A DNA stretch of 64,000 nt from Mytilus trossulus (Eukaryota > Mollusca > Bivalvia > Mytilida > Mytilidae). Positions 12,501 to 24,800 of this stretch are shown in pieces. The position numbers and the translations under genes are program-made. The stretch lies in contig NC_086378.1 of assembly GCF_036588685.1 (NCBI RefSeq), positions 29,861,578 through 29,925,577 on the forward strand. The letters run 5' to 3'. The notes below the pieces were generated by a model that was not told the DNA's origin, did not search any database, and saw only the letters and a program-made list of their open reading frames with translations. The first letter of the stretch is position 1, and every line of letters starts with the position of its first letter.

Positions 12501-13111
12501 CACCCCATCTACCTTAACTCTTATTATACAATCACTATCCGTATAGAATTTATTTTTTATAAAATATACTCTATAATAACTCAATCATATACAATGATAC
12601 TATCTTTCTTATACATACTATAAAAAGACTATCTTTATAATCTATTAAATATAATACTCTTATAGATACAATGTATACTGTTACTGAAGTCTAGCTTCTA
12701 GTTACAACCAGTATATCGTAGCATTTTACTATATTTCCTGAAAATATTTTAAAATAGAGTTATTTATAGTATATCAATGATGTAAACATATCTAAAGCCA
12801 GGTAAATTTTGTCAATTTAAGATAATATTACAACCTTATATGTAAGACAACTCACCACCTCTTCCATGTAATTGAACGGTATTTTTACAATACACCTCGT
12901 AGGAAATATATTCGTCGTCTTCAAATCTTTTATTCCAGTTATACTCCGTCCATTTAACAAAAGCTACTCCTTGGAACGTTGAAAGTATTCCTTTGGTAGT
13001 GAACTCTTTTTCTGATGTCAATGTCCAATACCCTCTTACCTCATCACCGGGGTGGTAGACCTGCTTTTGTCCCTCCAGACACACAGATACTGACTTAATT
13101 TTCTCAGGCAT
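5955..13111 (-). CDS. Arrestin domain-containing protein, ARRDC1-like tail (complete, 7 exons)
   Basis: Exons on minus, 5' to 3': 13111-12856, 11631-11420, 11030-10901, 10095-9953, 9555-9451, 7126-7000, 6520-5955; 1539 nt, 512 residues. All junctions are GT..AG with agreeing phases (1, 0, 1, 0, 0, 1). Residues 1 to about 160 form the arrestin N domain (YHPGDEVRGYW near the start; SSFEGSKGAIRYMIQVRIRR in exon 2). Residues about 170-320 form the C domain, ending VTIGTVPFG. The tail is Thr/Ser/Asn/Ala-rich and carries PSAP within QPSAPPLGA and, about 20 residues from the end, SPPSYEEAMG. In alpha-arrestins PPxY recruits NEDD4-family ubiquitin ligases to membrane cargo; PSAP binds TSG101 in ARRDC1. 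The assignment to alpha-arrestins is firm; the ARRDC1-like role is inferred from the two motifs. The first ATG opens the arrestin fold and has A at -3. Confidence 0.93.
7575..7870 (+). repeat. Mussel dispersed repeat, left part, interrupted by a hAT-like element
   Basis: Begins near GAGAATGGAAATGGGGAATG, continues through a GCAGAAAACAGCAGAGGGTC-like block to GGCTCCTGACTTGGGATATG and stops at TCTCAACCCTTCC, where the next element begins. The repeat resumes at 9173 with CTTCCCTACACC. Related fragments lie at 25385, 25538, 31147 and 40580. Confidence 0.75.
7871..9172 (+). mobile_element. Decayed hAT-like DNA transposon (ZMYM-type transposase remnant)
   Basis: Ends are CAGGGGCGTAGCTA at left and TAGCTACGCTCCTG at right, a perfect-length inverse with one mismatch and the CAG start usual for hAT elements. 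It has inserted inside a mussel repeat that continues on both sides; CTTCC appears on both flanks. Within it, from about 8427, a broken plus-strand frame reads M-P-R-R-C-G-stop-Q-T, then PKQYWKVSL and FIDHMIRQLESG. These match the R-C-G-R-Q and Y-W/Y-x-x-S-x-x-x-P-x-x-D-x-x-x-x-x-L pattern of hAT transposases of the ZMYM1-like group. Several in-frame stops show it is dead. The element sits in an intron of the arrestin-domain gene. Confidence 0.7.
9173..9250 (+). repeat. Mussel dispersed repeat, right part
   Basis: Continuation (CTTCCCTACACCTCTATCCA) of the repeat broken at 7870, followed by a short CA run at about 9213-9223. Confidence 0.6.
10200..10720 (+). repeat. Mussel dispersed repeat cluster in arrestin-gene intron
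   Basis: Includes GTTCAGTGGTTGTCGTTTGT, a diverged GGGCCCTTTATAGCTTGCTG block, a second family beginning GCTATAAAACCAGGTTTAAT at about 10474, and the terminus TCATTGGCACTCATACCACA at about 10690. The second family recurs at 13895. Open frames here are repeat-derived. Confidence 0.7.
11647..12517. mobile_element. TTAA-ended inverted-repeat element
   Basis: Left end TTAAGGTAG and right end CTACCTTAA are inverse and include TTAA at both edges. The interior has no intact frame but holds an inverse-related pair of blocks around a CCGTGACC/GGTGTCACC-type motif. It lies in the first intron of the arrestin-domain gene, starting 16 bp upstream of the exon-2 acceptor boundary at 11631. Confidence 0.55.
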
Positions 13112-13894
13112 CGTAGAAAAGTTTATTTTCTCCTAACTTTTTGTTCACTTTTATATAAATGATTTCCGCTAATAATGCATGTGATTGTATTATTAATTAA
13201 GAAATTTTGTCATGTGATATTGTGAAGTATGTGTGTCACTATATTCGATTTCATGTCGGGTTAACAACTTAGTAATATGAAGATTAGATTTATCATTGTT
13301 TACCGAGTTATCACCTTGTTGACACGTTCAAATAAGTTTGCTGCATTTTGAAATACGAGTGTATGTTATAGCAATAGTTAATGCATTATTTCAGAATCAT
13401 AAGACATGGTTTCCTTTGTCATGTCATATTCCGTGCCAGATACCCTTTAAGTTTTATGTAAAAGTATACTAAAGAAATAAAGTTGTGAGTTCGTGAGAAC
13501 AAATAAACCAATACGATTTGTCATCACAGAATACTCTTTCAGTGAAGTTGATCCGTTCATGTGAAGCTCAGCTTATCATTCGTTTGTGATAGCCCGGTGT
13601 GCTGTTCCAAATTCATTGGGTGTCACTTGTTTACGGTTTAGCTTGTTTAGTATTGTTTGAGTGTAGTTGTGTTTTAGTCAACTTTTGTGTATAGACTTTG
13701 GGAGGCCTAACGGCATCACTTTAAAAGATGCGTATCCTCTTACACATATCGACTACTCACTTGATTATAGTAATCAGTAGGTTCATGACATACTACGCAA
13801 GACAAAGATACAGATACTGGCAATTTGAACTCGTCAAAGAAGACTTTATTTAATTTATTGCCTTGACTATAGTCATATCGATGTATAATGATGT
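13112..13894. other. Upstream region of arrestin-domain gene, no gene seen
   Basis: Contains the presumed promoter and 5' UTR of the minus-strand arrestin-domain gene. I see no clear TATA box or other ORF. Composition is ordinary AT-rich DNA. Confidence 0.4.
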
Positions 13895-14060
13895 TTAGTT
13901 AGCTATAAAACCAGTTTGAATGCACCATTTTCTACACAAGGTGAGGAATATGACAGTTGTTTGCCATTGATGTGTTTGAGCTTTTAGTCTTACAATTTAG
14001 TAAGGGACTTTCCATTTTGTTGAATTTCTAAAGAGTTGGATACTAGTATTTGTTTTTTTA
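13895..14060 (+). repeat. Mussel dispersed repeat, second copy
   Basis: GCTATAAAACCAGTTTGAAT, CACCATTTTCTACA and GAATATGACAGTTGTTTGCC match the block at 10474-10560. It is a short fragment without a coding frame. Confidence 0.65.
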
Positions 14061-14319
14061 CTGATTACATGTATACAGGAATCATAGCAATCAACCTCCA
14101 AGATTCAAACTTATTATATAAGTGGTGTCATTAGATTATTAATAATAATATCAACAAAAGAAAATGACAGGAAAAAGACCAAATTATATTGTATTAAGAA
14201 ATGGAACAAGTTTAAGGCAACATATTGAATAAGAGATATCTTTCTATGCTAATATTTTAAGAAGAACAGATATATTTATACACAGTCTAGCTACTATTTC
14301 TGTAACTCAAGATAAATAG

Positions 14320-15010
14320 GGAGTGTGTCCATGGGACACAGAAAATGCCCCAACTTGCATATCATATAAAGTTATAAAGGAAAATAACTGAAGAACTGTA
14401 AAAGTGATGCTACTCAAATTTGTACTTGATCTGAGTTTTGTAGTAATAGGTATCGTGTGTAAGTCTCATAACATTTGGTTGAGGCTACATGTGTAACTCA
14501 AGTTTGAGAACAGAAGCTCAAAATTTAGCAATTTTTCGTTTTTAAACAGGTATAACTCTAGGATGGTAAAAGTGACACCTCCAAAATTGAAACTTGATCT
14601 GTAATTTGTGGTAATATAAAGCATTATGTATAAGTTTCATGACAATTTGGTTGTACTAAACTAATGTTTGAGAAAAGTTACCAAAAGTTCAATGGTGAAT
14701 AGTTATCAATGGTACCAGGACACCACAAACTTTCAAATTGATCTGAATTATGTGGTAATAAGTTTTGTTTATAAGTTTCATAACATTTGATTGAGGCAAA
14801 CTATGGTAAGAGACAGAAAATGAAAAGTTACAACTAGATCTGTGTAGTGTAATAAGCAGTTTATAAGTTTCATAACATTTGGTTTACGCAAATAAACATA
14901 GAGAATGGAATCAACTTTTGCAAGTACAGACGTACAGACATACTTAATGACAGACAAGGGCAAACTTAATGAACTCTCCACTACGATGGGGGCATAACAA
15001 TAGTTTGTTT
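14320..15010 (-). repeat. Bivalve repeat with internal ~110-bp units
   Basis: Several diverged units share TATAAGTTTCATAACATTTGG and GTAAAAGTGA-type blocks. The right end reads CGTACAGACATAC.. and CTCTCCACTACGATGGGGGC, the usual end of a dispersed bivalve family. Confidence 0.7.
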
Positions 15011-15289
15011 TAGTCAAGTATGGATCAATTAATGCCTACATCGTTATGTAGCTTGAATGAATAAACATTTACTTGACATGGGTATGGAAAGTTCTGAACA
15101 ATGTTCATCCCACTGCACTATATGGGTAAGATAGATGATGAGGCTTAAATATAGATGTAAGGCCAAAAGCATTATAATTTGTATATTATGAGAAAGTTTC
15201 ATTAGGTTATTATCAGGAGTTGGGAAGAAAAGTGGACATGTGCTTTACTGTGTTGAAATGGCTAAGTGCAAGTGATACTTAAAGTAAAG

Positions 15290-15420
15290 TATTCTAGCTC
15301 TTCGTCTTTTATATAAGCTTTGGATTTCAAATATTTTGGCCACGAACATCACTGAAGAGACATGTATTGTCGAAATGCGCATCTGGTGCAAGCAAATTGG
15401 TACCGTTAATTTTTATTAAA
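15290..15420. repeat. Short dispersed mussel repeat
   Basis: Contains TATTGTCGAAATGCGCATCT and GGTGCAAGCAAATTGGTACC, a block typical of mussel non-coding DNA. No ORF. Confidence 0.6.
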
Positions 15421-18400
15421 GTAACCGAAGTTATGATTAGTATCAAGAAATGAAATAAAAGGTACAACCATACAAAAGAACAACGTATGAAAAGGATTCT
15501 GCAAAAGTTTCATAAAAATTCTGTCAAGTAATTAAGGAGCAGTTGCAGGTACAAAAGTGAGAAAGGACAAAAATTAATAGATTTGTCCATCACCGCATAT
15601 TGCCTTCAAAATCTGGGGTATCATAAAAGATAAGGAGGTAAAAAGTTTTATATTGGAACAACAAAACTTATATCTGGATACTGAAACTACTCCAATTCTA
15701 TAAGTCCTATAAAATGATTCTCTTATTGAAATATTCATTGATGATGTTTAGCTAAAAGAAATACACAGAATTTCATGATTTATGGTTTAATATTACAAGA
15801 ATATTATTATTAAAATATACTTTACAAATTCTGATCCAAGTAACAACAGTATATAGTAAAACAATGGATTAAAACCAACAGGCTGGCTGCTTACATGTAA
15901 AACAAATTCAGTCAAATACATTAAAATGCTTAATACAGTGAATCAGTGAAACATTAGTTAACAGAACTTTATAAATTGGCAGGAATGAATAAAAAGTTAA
16001 ACAATATTGATTTACAATTCTAACTATAATTGCATTTTGTATGAATTGTTTCTCTGTCAATTATTAATGTTTAGAGCATTTGAATGAAAAGTTATTAAAT
16101 TCATGCAGAAACTTATTATGTCGAATAGCATATTATCAAACCTTTTTTTACTTTATTGTTTTGATATGTTTGATATTTTTAACTGGGTCTACCAAGAAAA
16201 CAATTACAATTTTAGATACATTCATACATTTTACAATTGTAAAATTACTCTCTGTTGAGCAATTGTCATTAGTTTTGGTGGATGGTTATAAGTGAAAACT
16301 CCTGGGACTCTTAAATGAAATACTTTTATGTAACAGTCGAATCATATTAGAAGATCATAATTTATTGTTGTATTTCTTATTATATTCTAAACACTTGTGG
16401 TAAAGAAATATGATCAGATTATGTTAAATATATTCTTGTTTATAAGGCCAAGGGTTTCCTAGGCCTATTACCCTTTTTTGTCTCAAATGTTTACCATATA
16501 GTTGTACTTTCACTTTTCTACAAGTATCATGACAAAATTGCAGTCCCCCCTAAATTCAAGGGGAAGAAAAAATAGCATAATAAAAAAAATACCTTTTTTT
16601 ATGGAAAAAGGTACTTTTAGGCTTATCAACAGACAACAATTCTACATTTATAATTTTTTTCATATATATATATATATTATACTTTTGTATTTATAAAATT
16701 CATATGGTAATATTATAACATCTATTGCTGTAGATTTGTGCTTTTAAAATATATATATATATTACCTTACACAAAATATTGTTTATTTCAACTAGGTAAT
16801 AGAGATTTTATGTTTCATTTTGTTAAAAAAAAGTTATCAGACATTTTTCTGTTGTTGAAAATATACAACAGATATTGCAGAGAAAATAGAAACATAAGTA
16901 AATATTGAAACTTGTGTTTAAACCTGCTTCAGGAAACCACAATATATTGATACAGAGAAAAAAGCAAAACATTTATTTTTTTCTCTTACTCTTCATGTAT
17001 TTTAACTGATAATTTTTTTTTTCAATAACCTCAACATGCTCAAAGAGTACAACATGCTCAAAGAGTACAACATGTATAAGTCGATAAGATATCACTTGTT
17101 TTCAGGGAGAAAGAATGTTTTAACTGGAAGATTTTGCAAAATATTATGGAATGTAAGAAATTATGATAAAAACTTACCGATAAATTTTAAAGAATATACA
17201 GCACCTAAAAAGCATCAATAATATTGTATGCAAGTTTATTCAAACGAAAAGAAATATTTTCTAACAAAGCTTTTCTAAATCTAGCTGTCTACTGGCTTAA
17301 AGGAGAAAAAAAACTAAACTAAATTTTACAATGACTAGAAAAACTTCTTTTTGTATTGCTGTTTTTTCAATAAACATTATGACTTTCCAAAAAGATCAAA
17401 ATAAATGAAATCAGTGATGTAGAATAAGTTGATCTATATATACAGTTTGGACCTCACAGAAGGCGTTAAAGTCATTAAGGATATTTATCAAACAAATGCC
17501 AGATTTAAATGAGGTAATTTGAGCGTACATTTTTTTAGCATAAGAAATTTCCTTCTATTTGGACCATTAACTATTTTTTTCCTTTAGGTTTTCTTACTTT
17601 TCCAATAACACAGTATAATAAACCATATACATGCCTATATTTATTCATAAACTTATTCAAGAAAAAAACCCTAGTGTAAAACATTGAAAGAAAATCAATA
17701 TAAAATGTATTAAATTAAATGTGAGAATAATGTATGCAATTTGTATAATGTAAAGAATTTTGATCTTTACTGAAGGCTTTAGTTTTTTTTTATATCAAAT
17801 GAATTGATAAATCAATTTTAGAGAAATTGAGGATATTTTCATTTTCACAAATAACAAATTATGAATTCACAAGGTTTTAGATTTGTGTACAAATATCTTA
17901 AAATGACAAAGTGATACAAAAGAATGCTGTTGATTAGAATATCGTTAGCTGTCCACTTAAAATAGGGACACTTTTTAGAGCAGATTAATTTTAGACAATA
18001 AATAATAACATATATGGCTAGTTGTTCATATAAAATGATTTAAATACAAGTACATGTATAAAAAGACTTAAAATGGTAAAACATGCATGCATAAGAATAT
18101 GTTGAATATATAAATTACATTTGTTTCCACGCATAAACAATGTATTGTACACAAAATAAAAAACAAAATCAGTTAAACCTGGAATAAATTTCAAATACAA
18201 CTTTAATGATAGGGTTCACTAAAGGGCTAAACATGAATGAAATTCAAATTGTAAACACAAGGTGATTTAAAATATTTGTTTAATATCCTTTATATTGTAT
18301 TGACGCTCTTCCTTGGAGTACGTTAGTTGTTTCAATTGGTCCTTAAAATTTCAGAGGAGTTCATCTTTTCTGCCCTAGTTACATGTATATGCAACATAAA

Positions 18401-21126
18401 TTAAGGTAGACTACTCTGAGAAAAATTTTATTCATGGATTTATGTGAAGAGGTAAATAGGAGTAATAGAAAAACACACACACAAAATCTCAAGCTAAACT
18501 GAATTATGGCAACTTTTACAGTAAATCATTCCAAGCCCAAACATATTTTTCTTTTCATGCACCAAAATCCGTATTAATGTAGAAAAAAAAAGAAACACAA
18601 AAGTTTCTGATACAAACAGAGCAATGTATCAATTAATAGGTTTCATTTGACACAATTTAAGCTAGAGTTAATTCACCTTTGTTGCCATGTTGGAGGACTA
18701 CATACACATATTCCTTCATAAATCAGCCAAATTTAAATAGCTATTCTAATCTCTGGACTTGAGCAAAAGTGGTTTTTGTATAATTGTAATTTCATAACTT
18801 CCCTATTGTTGGGATCTTTCATCAGACTTTTTTGTACCATGTTTTAATGTGGTCAGTTAAATAAGGAAACCACCCACCCACCCCACCAAAATGACAAATA
18901 AGGGAAATAACCCCTACTTCAAATTATATCCTTCTGTAACATATCTTTTTGATTCAAAAAATGTGGCCATGTACATGTATACATGTTTATTTGTCCAGTT
19001 CATAATTCAGAGAGTTCGCTATCATCTTACCGTCAAATTTCAAAAGTTAATTTAAGTGCATGGCTATTTGCATAAATTGTTGAAGTGAAACGGACATTGC
19101 ATGGCACAACACAACAAACAAAAATTTAAACAAGAATTGTAACTTTGTGTATATAAATAAACATGTTCATCTTGAAGAAAAATCACCACAAAGATGAGAA
19201 AAAGCAAAAATGACAAAAAAAATATATAAAATATTCACAACTCATTGTTTTTTTCATTAAAAATCAACCATTAAGGCAAGTGCTTTTCTTAAAAAAAATA
19301 ATAATAACAAAATGGTCCATATACATTGTATAGTAAAAATTCACAACCTTTCAGCAGTTAAAATACTTATCCAACCTCTTGAAAACTATGGAATACAAGA
19401 AATATAAAAAAATATATAAATCTTCACACACTGTTCACCTGTTTTATTGTTTAAAATGTACATTCTGTGATAAAGTTGTCTGAGCTATAGTTCTAATTCT
19501 ATAATTATATTTAAACAATTTAAAGTATACATTGTACAGGTTGAAAAAGGTCCATTCAAATATTACTTGACAAATATGAACATGACGACATACACATTCA
19601 AATACATCTTGTACACAGCAGAATGAACCTTTAAGTATATCTTGCACAGGGCTTCATATTGTTTTTCTTCAAAATACATCCCATGAAAATATTCTTGCAA
19701 ATAGGTTTTCTCACACCTAAAAATACTGTCCTTACTATCATGTTTTAAGCGCCAAAAAATCTTTAAACCTTACCAGGGGAGTCAAAGTTGATGCGATCTT
19801 ATTTTTAAAGAAATTTACTATCACTTCAATGTGGAAGTGAGAATAAACAGCCCTGCATGTATACACTGTAATCATGAATAAAGGATTACAAAAAAATGAA
19901 CCTAAACATTCTACAATGTTATTATTACAACTTACGAATTGTCACAAAATTTTATTCAACTATAAGAGTCTATAACTCTGGAAGTCCCTTTTATTGCATA
20001 CACATCAATCTCAATGTACTTGTACATGATCCAATCAGTAATAATCATTGCACTTTCATTGGTAACACATACATGACATAAACATTCATTTTCAACAGCA
20101 GATGTGAATACATATTCAATCTAAAACTATCATATCCGGCCTTACTCATTGGGCAATTAAAATCTTACATAAAAAGTTCACTTTATGAAATGCAGTCACA
20201 CTTGATTTCTAAAAGACCTCTATAAATTTTGAAACACAAATTTAATAAGGTTTACACATTAACACAGACACTCTTACAGTTTTTGTAATTTAAAAATTCT
20301 ACTAACAAACATTATTCTTTCTCAAACCAATCATTTCAGTAAAAGAGTTTCAGAATTTATAATGTTTGTTGCACACATGATAATTAGCAGATGAAAATTA
20401 TCACAAATTGCAGATAATTCTGTAAAGGGAGGTAATTAAAAAAAAACTATGGAAGCATCAAGCTGAGTGTCATTTTTACAGTGGATTAATTAATTTTTGT
20501 GTGTATCTTTTTCGTAGATTGCAGAAAACTTGCATATTCATTGATATTTAAACTCATGGTTTTTCCAATCTCTGTATACAATCAATATGCCTATCAAAAA
20601 TATGTTATTGGTTGAACATTTGAATTTGTGGTTAACCAGGCCAGTACCCATAAAACCCATGAAAATTGGTATCCAGCGAAGAATAATGAATCCACTGTAA
20701 TAGTAATTAAAATATTATAAATTAAATCATTTGCCTGTTTTCATTTTATCATGTTTATTACAAATGTAAATGGACAAAAAATTTACTATTGAATCTTTTT
20801 TCGGAGGAAACCGAGGTGATACAATTACATGAGATTGATACCACAAGCAGTTTATTTTCACCTAAGTTATTAAAATAAATATTAAGTTTTTTATTAAATT
20901 ACTATCTTCTTTTTACAGCATATGAAATGACTGAACAAAATTAATCAAGTGATAGCATATAGGTGTAATTAGTGTACAATGATGTACAAGTACAATTTGT
21001 ACATTCATAAAAGTCTACATAAACAAATTGTTAGAGAAAACATTCAAAGTGAAATATTAGAATAACAAATATACAGTAAATGCACTTTTTTCATGACAAA
21101 GCATCAAAATGGATGCAACAACAACA
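15421..21126 (-). other. Long AT-rich stretch downstream of PAR-6, no gene seen
   Basis: This 5.7 kb has only short open frames with no recognisable product. Its right part is probably PAR-6 3' UTR: a minus-strand AATAAA lies at 20754-20759, about 370 bp past the stop. It also holds TA microsatellites near 16662-16678 and 16749-16762, a 17-bp tandem duplication at about 17033-17068, and half of a palindromic MITE (TGGTATCCAGCGAAGAATAA) at about 20640-20700. Confidence 0.5.
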
Positions 21127-21800
21127 CTATAACGTTACTACAGCACTATCCTTATCCTTCTCTGACTTATCGTCACTCTTTGGCAACAGATCTTGAACCT
21201 CATCATCATCTTCTTCATGTTCATTAATAATGTCACTATCATAAGATTTCTGGGAAGAATGTGCGGAACTCTGGGATATGTTGGACATTTGGGAATGTCG
21301 CCCAACACCACCACGTTGATTTGGGGCAAGAGTCAGTCTCTGATTGACCGGTTTCACAGTTATTATTAGGTTAGAACTATTTGCAACCATCATGTCCGTA
21401 ACTTGGTCCAAAGTTTTTCCGGCTACATCTATGCCGTTTACTTCTAAGACTTCATCATTAACTGCTAACAGTCCAGTGCTCTCAGCTAAACCTCCTGGGA
21501 CTAAACGTGAAATAAAAATAGCTGGCACTTTCTCTAAACCTTGTGGAGTTACTCGAACACTTGTTCCATCACGAATATAAAATCCTAATGGTTTATCAGA
21601 ACCATTTTTCATCAGTTTGACACGACGATGTGTTTCCGGTACAATGTCCACATCTATTATGGCTGATACACGTCTAAAATCTTCTGGCATACTTATTTTG
21701 ATACGAGGCTTTGGCGGTGTTTCACTACTCAGCATTTTGCTTATTGCACTTTTCTTCTTTTGTAACGTGCCATATCCATTTACTTCAAATGCACATTCTT
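21127..21800 (-). CDS. PARD6: PAR-6 exon 3: semi-CRIB, PDZ and C-terminal tail
   Basis: The acceptor is ATATTTGCAG before AAGAATGTG; the G ending exon 2 plus AA completes a Glu codon. This exon carries the whole Cdc42-binding and PDZ module and the acidic tail. The stop is TAG at 21127-21129. Frames on the plus strand here are antisense shadows. Confidence 0.95.
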
Positions 21801-24800
21801 CTGCAAATATATAAGTAAAATTTGTGTGAAAAATGGGATTATGGTAATACATGTACATTGTACTATTATAAATGGGTACACACAGACTGATAAGCAAAAT
21901 TCTCAAATGTTCTTTTAAAAAAATAAAAATCTTGAATGCTCATTAATCATGCGAAAATAAAAATCACAAATGCTCATGTTATGCCGATACAATATTTCAC
22001 ATTACCATGATTATGCATCTTGATATTAATTTTTTAAAGTGTTAGTGTTTTATGCCACTTTTACGCCCTTTTGGAGTGTTTCGTGGAGTCCAGATTTTAT
22101 TGGTGTACAGAGAAAACCGCTGACCTTCGATTATTATAGAAAAACTGACAATTGTAGTTAACATTGGAGTCAAGTGTACCTGAAAGAGCAGGGTTGACTG
22201 GCTACTGATTACAATAGTAACTAATTTGACCACTCAGCCACTGAAGTCATCTGCATCTTTAGAACCCTGATGACTGATTCAGAGTGAATCAACAAAAGAG
22301 ACTAGCATTGACTGGAAAATGGCAGCCATGAAGTCTTTATTATAATTTTTTTTTAATTTTTTTTTTTTTTTTTTTTTTGGTAAATAATTTTGTTTAACCT
22401 TGATATCTTGACTATCTTACTGATAACACATTATTATAAACAATGTACAGGAAGATATATATTTTTAAATCCACTCCAATGATAAAACAATAATAGAAAA
22501 AAAGTTGTATTAACAAATCTAGCTGAAAATAAGTTATAAAACAAATTAAGGCAAATATTTTATCAGTAACAAGGAATTCTGTACTTCCTGGATAATACTA
22601 GACAAAGGTCCCAAATGTCACTTTCTTAAATCATTGCTAAATCATCCACTACAAATGTAAATTTAAGAAAATAGAAAAAAAATCATTAAAAACACCCTGA
22701 GGAAGTTTATGCTGTACATCATGCATATATAATTATACATGTATCACATGGGAGAGAAAATACCTATTTAAATCTATGTTAGTTAGGTTTGTACATGTAC
22801 ATGTGTGATATCTATATTAGTCTGAGCGATGATTAACTTGTTAAATCCATGTGTAGTTTTTATCTCTCAAAACATGCTAATTTTCTTGAATAAAGTACTG
22901 ATGCCTTAAAAACACATCCTTCACACTGACTAAAATCAATTGATCTCTTATCAAAATATTTACCCTATATACTTAACTTCAGAAAAGTAGTTTAAGGTTA
23001 ATCTTTGAGATTTACTACCTTTGATAACTATTTACACCACTGGGTTGATGCCACTGCTGGTGAACGTTTCGTCCCCAAGGGTATCACCAGCCCAGTAGTC
23101 AACATTTCTGTGTTGACATGAATATGAATAATGTGGTCATTTTACAAATTTCCTGTTTACAAAACTTTGAATTTTTTCGAAACACTAAGGATTTTCTTAT
23201 CCTAAGTATAGATTACCTTAGCCGTATTTGGCACAACTTTTTGGAAATTCTTCAACTTTGAACTTGTTTGGCTTTATAAATATTTTGATATGAGCACCAC
23301 TGATGCGTCTTATGTAGACTAAACGCGCCTCTGGCGTACTAAATTATAATTCTGATACCTTTGATAACTATTTACTTGTGGTATACGAACCTTTACGTTG
23401 CACCATAATACGTAGAAGGTGTTTGGCTGTTTGAAGTGCAAGGTTATAATTGTCATCATTATTAATAGGAAGCAGATCACCATCTTTGTCCGAATATGTA
23501 ATTACAAAGGGGTCATTCTTCAAGCGGTGCAGCTTTTCAACTTTTGTATATAAATCTTCAAATTTGCGTTGTTTTGACTTGTCCACTGAAAATCTTCTGA
23601 ATTCTGCATCAAGCTGAAAATAAAAATATCTTAAGTATACATTTCAGCATTAAAGTTCAGTCTGACAGAAAAAGGTTCAAACAGCAATGGTGATCAAAGG
23701 TGGATTAAGGGGGTCAGGGTACCCCCTCTCTCCCTCTTATGGAACCCTTGATCTGCATCTGGTAATGTTTTGTTAGACTTCATAATAAAAGGTGTACATA
23801 AAATTGAAGCCAATTCATGATCATATTATTTAAATTTGAACTTTTGTCACTAAACATGTTTAACATATGTGTCTCTCAGGACACAGAAGTACTACAGGAA
23901 CAGTTATTGTTTTCACTTTCCTGTCATTCTTTGTGTCATTAAATTGAGATTTTTTTATTGGCAATCTTTATAAGGCAAACTAAAATTAATTAGTAGATTT
24001 TCATCCAATTTTTTGAAAAAAATGGGGCGGGTGGGAGGATTTAATTTTTTAATTTTTATTTCTTATGAAACCCTCTTGTGACTTGTTCTTCAAATATGCA
24101 AGTGTATTAAAGTCTCTGTTAAGTTTCTCCACAAATTTCTGAACTTAAGCATGTCAATATAGAGGTTATCATATACATTGTATTCTATAGACACTAAACC
24201 ACATGTTAACCTTTAGATGTAATTTTTGTTCTGTGTAATTTAGTTGCCGTCTCATTGATAAATGCCACATATTCCTTTAGTAGAATCTTTAATACATAAA
24301 ATAGTATGGCTTTAGAATAAATTATAAGCTTTTAACCAACAAAAATATTAAAACATCATGTACAAAATGTGAAAACATGTTTATCAGGCATCAGCAGATA
24401 TTTTCATAAACATACATGTTGGACGGAGCCTTTTATAGCTGATTATGCGGTATGGGCTTTGCTCATTGTTGAAGGCCGTGCAGTGACCTATAGTTGGTAA
24501 TGTCTGTGTCATTTTGGTCTCTTGTGGACAGTTGTCTCATTGGCAATCGTACCACATCTTCTTTTTTATATGTATCCCATTTTAAAAACTGACATGCAGC
24601 TTATAAGTTAGGCCACGTACATGTTTCTGGCTAACTTCAAAGACAACTCATCAGTCCAACAAGCTATTATCACATTTACATTTCTATTACAAAAATGTAA
24701 GATTGGACATTATTAATAGTATGTTAGCAAGCAGCTGCAACTTTGTAATACAACATGGATTCTTTTATCGGGATAACATTATTTCAGGGATTACTTGTGT

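Noticed and set aside
21344-21814. Plus-strand frames opposite PAR-6
   Set aside because: They are antisense shadows of the conserved PDZ exon.
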